Positions 61,898 through 64,000 of a stretch of DNA of 64,000 nucleotides are shown here, one piece after another; within the stretch, counting starts at the first letter, position 1; each line of letters starts with the position of its first letter. The notes under the pieces were generated by a model, which searched no databases, was not told where the DNA came from, and saw nothing but the letters and a program-made list of their open reading frames with translations. The DNA comes from a bacterium (lineage in GTDB: Bacteria; Auribacterota; Tritonobacteria; UBA1439). Made by a program: the position numbers and the translations under genes. Location: NCBI GenBank assembly GCA_028716845.1, contig JAQUPF010000003.1:62001-126000 (forward strand). Reading direction: 5' to 3'.

Positions 61898-64000
61898 TCA
61901 GGGGCGCGCCCGCCGTCGGACGAGTGCCGAGATCCCCAGACCGGCGATCGCGAGCGCGGCGGCAAGGCTGACCGCCCCGCCGACGGCGACCGACCGCGGG
62001 CGGAAACGCATGACCACCGTGTGATCCCCCGCGGGGACCGGGACCGCCCTGAAGGCGTAGTGCGCCAGGTAGAGCGGCGCGGGGGCGCCGTCCACCTCCG
62101 CCTCCCAGCCGGGGTAGGAGACGTCGCTCAGGAAGAGGAAACGGGGGCCGTCCGACGACGTCCTGAACTCGATCCGGTTGGGGGAGTACATCGTGATCTC
62201 CGCGTCGCCGGGGGGCCCTTCGTCACCGCCGCCGCGCGGGTACCAGGCGGGCGGCGGCTCCTCGATGATGATCCGCGCCGACGGGTCGACGGAGCCGTCC
62301 AGGAGCCGATCGAGGGCCTCCGCCCCGTCGCGGACCTGGAGGACGTCGCGCGCGAGGAACGCGCGCGGCATCGCCCGCCGGTACTCGTACACGATCACGC
62401 CGTGGGCCTCGTCGCGGAAGACCGGCTCGTACCTTTCCTTTATCTCCTCGAGAACGCGGGCCCGGTCGGGGGGGGCGCAGTACACGCGCCTGAAGGTGAG
62501 CTCGCCCCTGTCGTGCAGATAGCGGAGGTCCATCTGGTCGAAGGTGACGGGCGCGCCGAGGTCGAGCGCCGTCCGGTAGCAGGTTCCGGTGAGCGGCGCT
62601 CCCCCCTCCGTCCACTCGTCCCAAGATTCCCATTCCTCCGCCCGCCGGTGGCGGACGAACGACGCCCGCCGCGGATCGTTCAGGTCGAAGACCTCGGCGG
62701 TGTGGATGCCGGCGATGACCGGATGCTCGGCGACCTTCGCCTTCCCGAGGAAGAATTCCGCGAGCGCGACGACGGCGCCCTGGGGAGCGTCGGCGGCCCC
62801 CTCGAGATACGACTGCATCACGATCTCGTCCGTCGTGACGGTGCCCCCCGGACGGATCGAATACGGCTCCCCCGGCCCGGCCGTCCGCTCCTCGAAGGCG
62901 TCGTGGAGGATGCGCAGCGGGACGTCGAGCTCCCCCTTGCTCACGACGTACCTGACACCGAACAGATCGATGACCGGCGAGGTGAGGTCCCTGATCCGGG
63001 GATTGTACGCCACCGTGTCGATCACGATCTCGTAGCCCCTGTTCGCGGCCTTCATGAGGGAATCGTACCGCCGCACGTGGAGCGGCCCCCTGCACTGGAT
63101 GTCGTAGAGCCGGTAGAGGTTCGAGAGCTCCGGGTAGAGGAGCGGCACGGCGTCCGCGTCCATGAAGCGAGGCGAATAGTCGTGGACGTGCTTGTTGTAC
63201 GTGAAGAACCTGCCGAGCCCCGCCTTCTCGCGGAGGAAGGCGGCGGCGGCGGGCATGGCGTACTTCTCCCGGGCGTCGAAGAAGACGATGTGGGCCGCGT
63301 TCCGGTACGACTCGGCGAAGGCGAGGCCGAAGAGGAGGGCGACCGCGAGGCCGGCCCGGCGGCCTCCCATAAGAACGATGGCGGCGATTGCGAGCGCGGC
63401 GAGATAGAACGGCGCCACATTCCTGACAGCGGCGGCCGAGAGCGGGACGGCGCCGGCCCAGCCGGCCCCGAGCGCTTTTCCCGCCGTCAGGGCGGCGACG
63501 AGGATGAGGAGGGAGAGGAAGAACGCCGCGTCGGCCCGGCGGCGACCGCCCGCCGCGACCCGGAGGAGACGGTCCGCGCCGAATCCGGCGAGCGGGGCGA
63601 GGCAGAGCGGGACCGACCATATGAACCTGGCGGGATGATGAAAAAAGTCCGCACCCGGCACATAGGTAAAGAAAAGGCGGTAGAGGGGCGTATAGGAACC
63701 GAGGGCGAGGAGGTAGGTCACGACGAACGCAACGGCGAAGAAGCGCGCCGCTCCGTTCCTCCAATCCAGCGCCGCGCCGTAGAGGGAGAAGACGACGCCG
63801 GTCGCGCCGACGTAGGCGATGTGCACCCACCAGCCGGGCCAGTACCGCATGGCCGAGAGCAGGCACTCAAGCGCCTTCCCGTGGGGGACCGACATGGGCA
63901 CGGCCTTCTCGAAGGTGAACTGCTGGTACTGCCAGAGGGTGGAGAACTCGAGGAGGGGTATGATGTGCACCGCTGCGAGGCACGTCCCCAGGGTAACCGC
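61898..64000 (-). CDS. YfhO-like membrane protein, 5' end cut by window edge
   Basis: This frame is open to the right edge (700 residues visible). It has membrane helices in the first 260 residues, with G-S-Y-T-P-L-Y-R and H-H-P-A-R-F as in YfhO, then a long soluble part and a final membrane helix. YfhO proteins help glycosylate lipoteichoic acid in Firmicutes; bacterial relatives are GT-C-like. The glycosyltransferase acidic motif would lie upstream and is not seen. The GTG at 63970 is probably internal. Confidence 0.75.
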   Translation of the reverse strand, partial: AVTLGTCLAAVHIIPLLEFSTLWQYQQFTFEKAVPMSVPHGKALECLLSAMRYWPGWWVHIAYVGATGVVFSLYGAALDWRNGAARFFAVAFVVTYLLALGSYTPLYRLFFTYVPGADFFHHPARFIWSVPLCLAPLAGFGADRLLRVAAGGRRRADAAFFLSLLILVAALTAGKALGAGWAGAVPLSAAAVRNVAPFYLAALAIAAIVLMGGRRAGLAVALLFGLAFAESYRNAAHIVFFDAREKYAMPAAAAFLREKAGLGRFFTYNKHVHDYSPRFMDADAVPLLYPELSNLYRLYDIQCRGPLHVRRYDSLMKAANRGYEIVIDTVAYNPRIRDLTSPVIDLFGVRYVVSKGELDVPLRILHDAFEERTAGPGEPYSIRPGGTVTTDEIVMQSYLEGAADAPQGAVVALAEFFLGKAKVAEHPVIAGIHTAEVFDLNDPRRASFVRHRRAEEWESWDEWTEGGAPLTGTCYRTALDLGAPVTFDQMDLRYLHDRGELTFRRVYCAPPDRARVLEEIKERYEPVFRDEAHGVIVYEYRRAMPRAFLARDVLQVRDGAEALDRLLDGSVDPSARIIIEEPPPAWYPRGGGDEGPPGDAEITMYSPNRIEFRTSSDGPRFLFLSDVSYPGWEAEVDGAPAPLYLAHYAFRAVPVPAGDHTVVMRFRPRSVAVGGAVSLAAALAIAGLGISALVRRRARP

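Noticed and set aside
1-64000. tRNA, rRNA or riboswitch genes
   Set aside because: I looked for T-loop-like GGTTCGAATCC sequences, rRNA cores and common riboswitch leaders by eye and saw none; a covariance-model scan would be decisive.

Overview
The window is about 64 kb of very GC-rich (roughly 70%) bacterial chromosome. It is packed with genes, often in runs with 1-30 nt spacing or ATGA/GTGA overlaps, and mostly encoded on the minus strand. Type IV pilus genes, lipoprotein-type signal peptides, phosphatidylserine/phosphatidylethanolamine synthesis and an L,D-transpeptidase indicate a diderm-like bacterium. A V/A-type ATPase replaces any visible F-type genes, and there are several large GT-C-like membrane proteins with TPR partners. 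Together these suggest a poorly cultured lineage (PVC or a neighbouring candidate phylum such as Omnitrophota/Auribacterota). That placement is an inference; no rRNA or tRNA gene was recognised in the window.

Layout. 0-8.4 kb: the 5' part of pilM, a polytopic membrane protein, a TMTC-like membrane/TPR protein, two tandem type IV pilins, a pyrimidine-nucleoside phosphorylase and a small secreted helix-hairpin-helix protein. These are separate transcription units split by a family of composite non-coding repeats. 8.4-28.4 kb: a DEDDh exonuclease on the plus strand, then a long minus-strand run read from the right: recG, rsmD, coaD, yceD-rpmF-plsX-fabH-fabD-fabG-acpP-fabF, a terminator, an acyl-CoA dehydrogenase with EtfB and a ferredoxin-fused EtfA, smc, and an accessory set (two FabZ-like dehydratases, a FabG-like reductase, an unusual long ACP, AcpS). 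28.6-32 kb: rpmB and an accessory stretch with an SDR of visibly lower GC, a methyltransferase and a terpenoid-cyclase-fold protein. 32-40.7 kb: a complete V-type ATPase operon in the Enterococcus ntp order (stalk coiled coil, I, K, E, C, F, A, B, D). Its proteolipid carries the residues known as sodium ligands. 41-48.2 kb: an ArsB/NhaD-type permease, then a minus-strand unit of a MEMO1-like lipoprotein, an AMMECR1-domain lipoprotein, leuS, comEA, a STAS protein and a zinc-ribbon membrane protein. 48.5-53.5 kb: L,D-transpeptidase, accA, a sugar-nucleotide epimerase, a GNAT acetyltransferase, and the psd-pssA pair. 53.7-64 kb: an operon of B12-type radical SAM, SPASM-type radical SAM and epimerase proteins, then a large membrane protein translationally coupled to a TPR protein, and a YfhO-like membrane protein cut by the right edge.

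How it fits together. The core is membrane-lipid and envelope building: type II fatty acid synthesis, PlsX, AccA, Psd/PssA, L,D-transpeptidase, sugar epimerases and GT-C proteins. It is interleaved with growth genes (leuS, rpmB, rpmF, smc, recG, coaD) and energy metabolism (V-type ATPase, Etf module). Six composite repeats built from short 7-10 nt sub-repeats lie just upstream of recognisable promoters and do not occur inside operons. They are the most unusual non-coding feature here.
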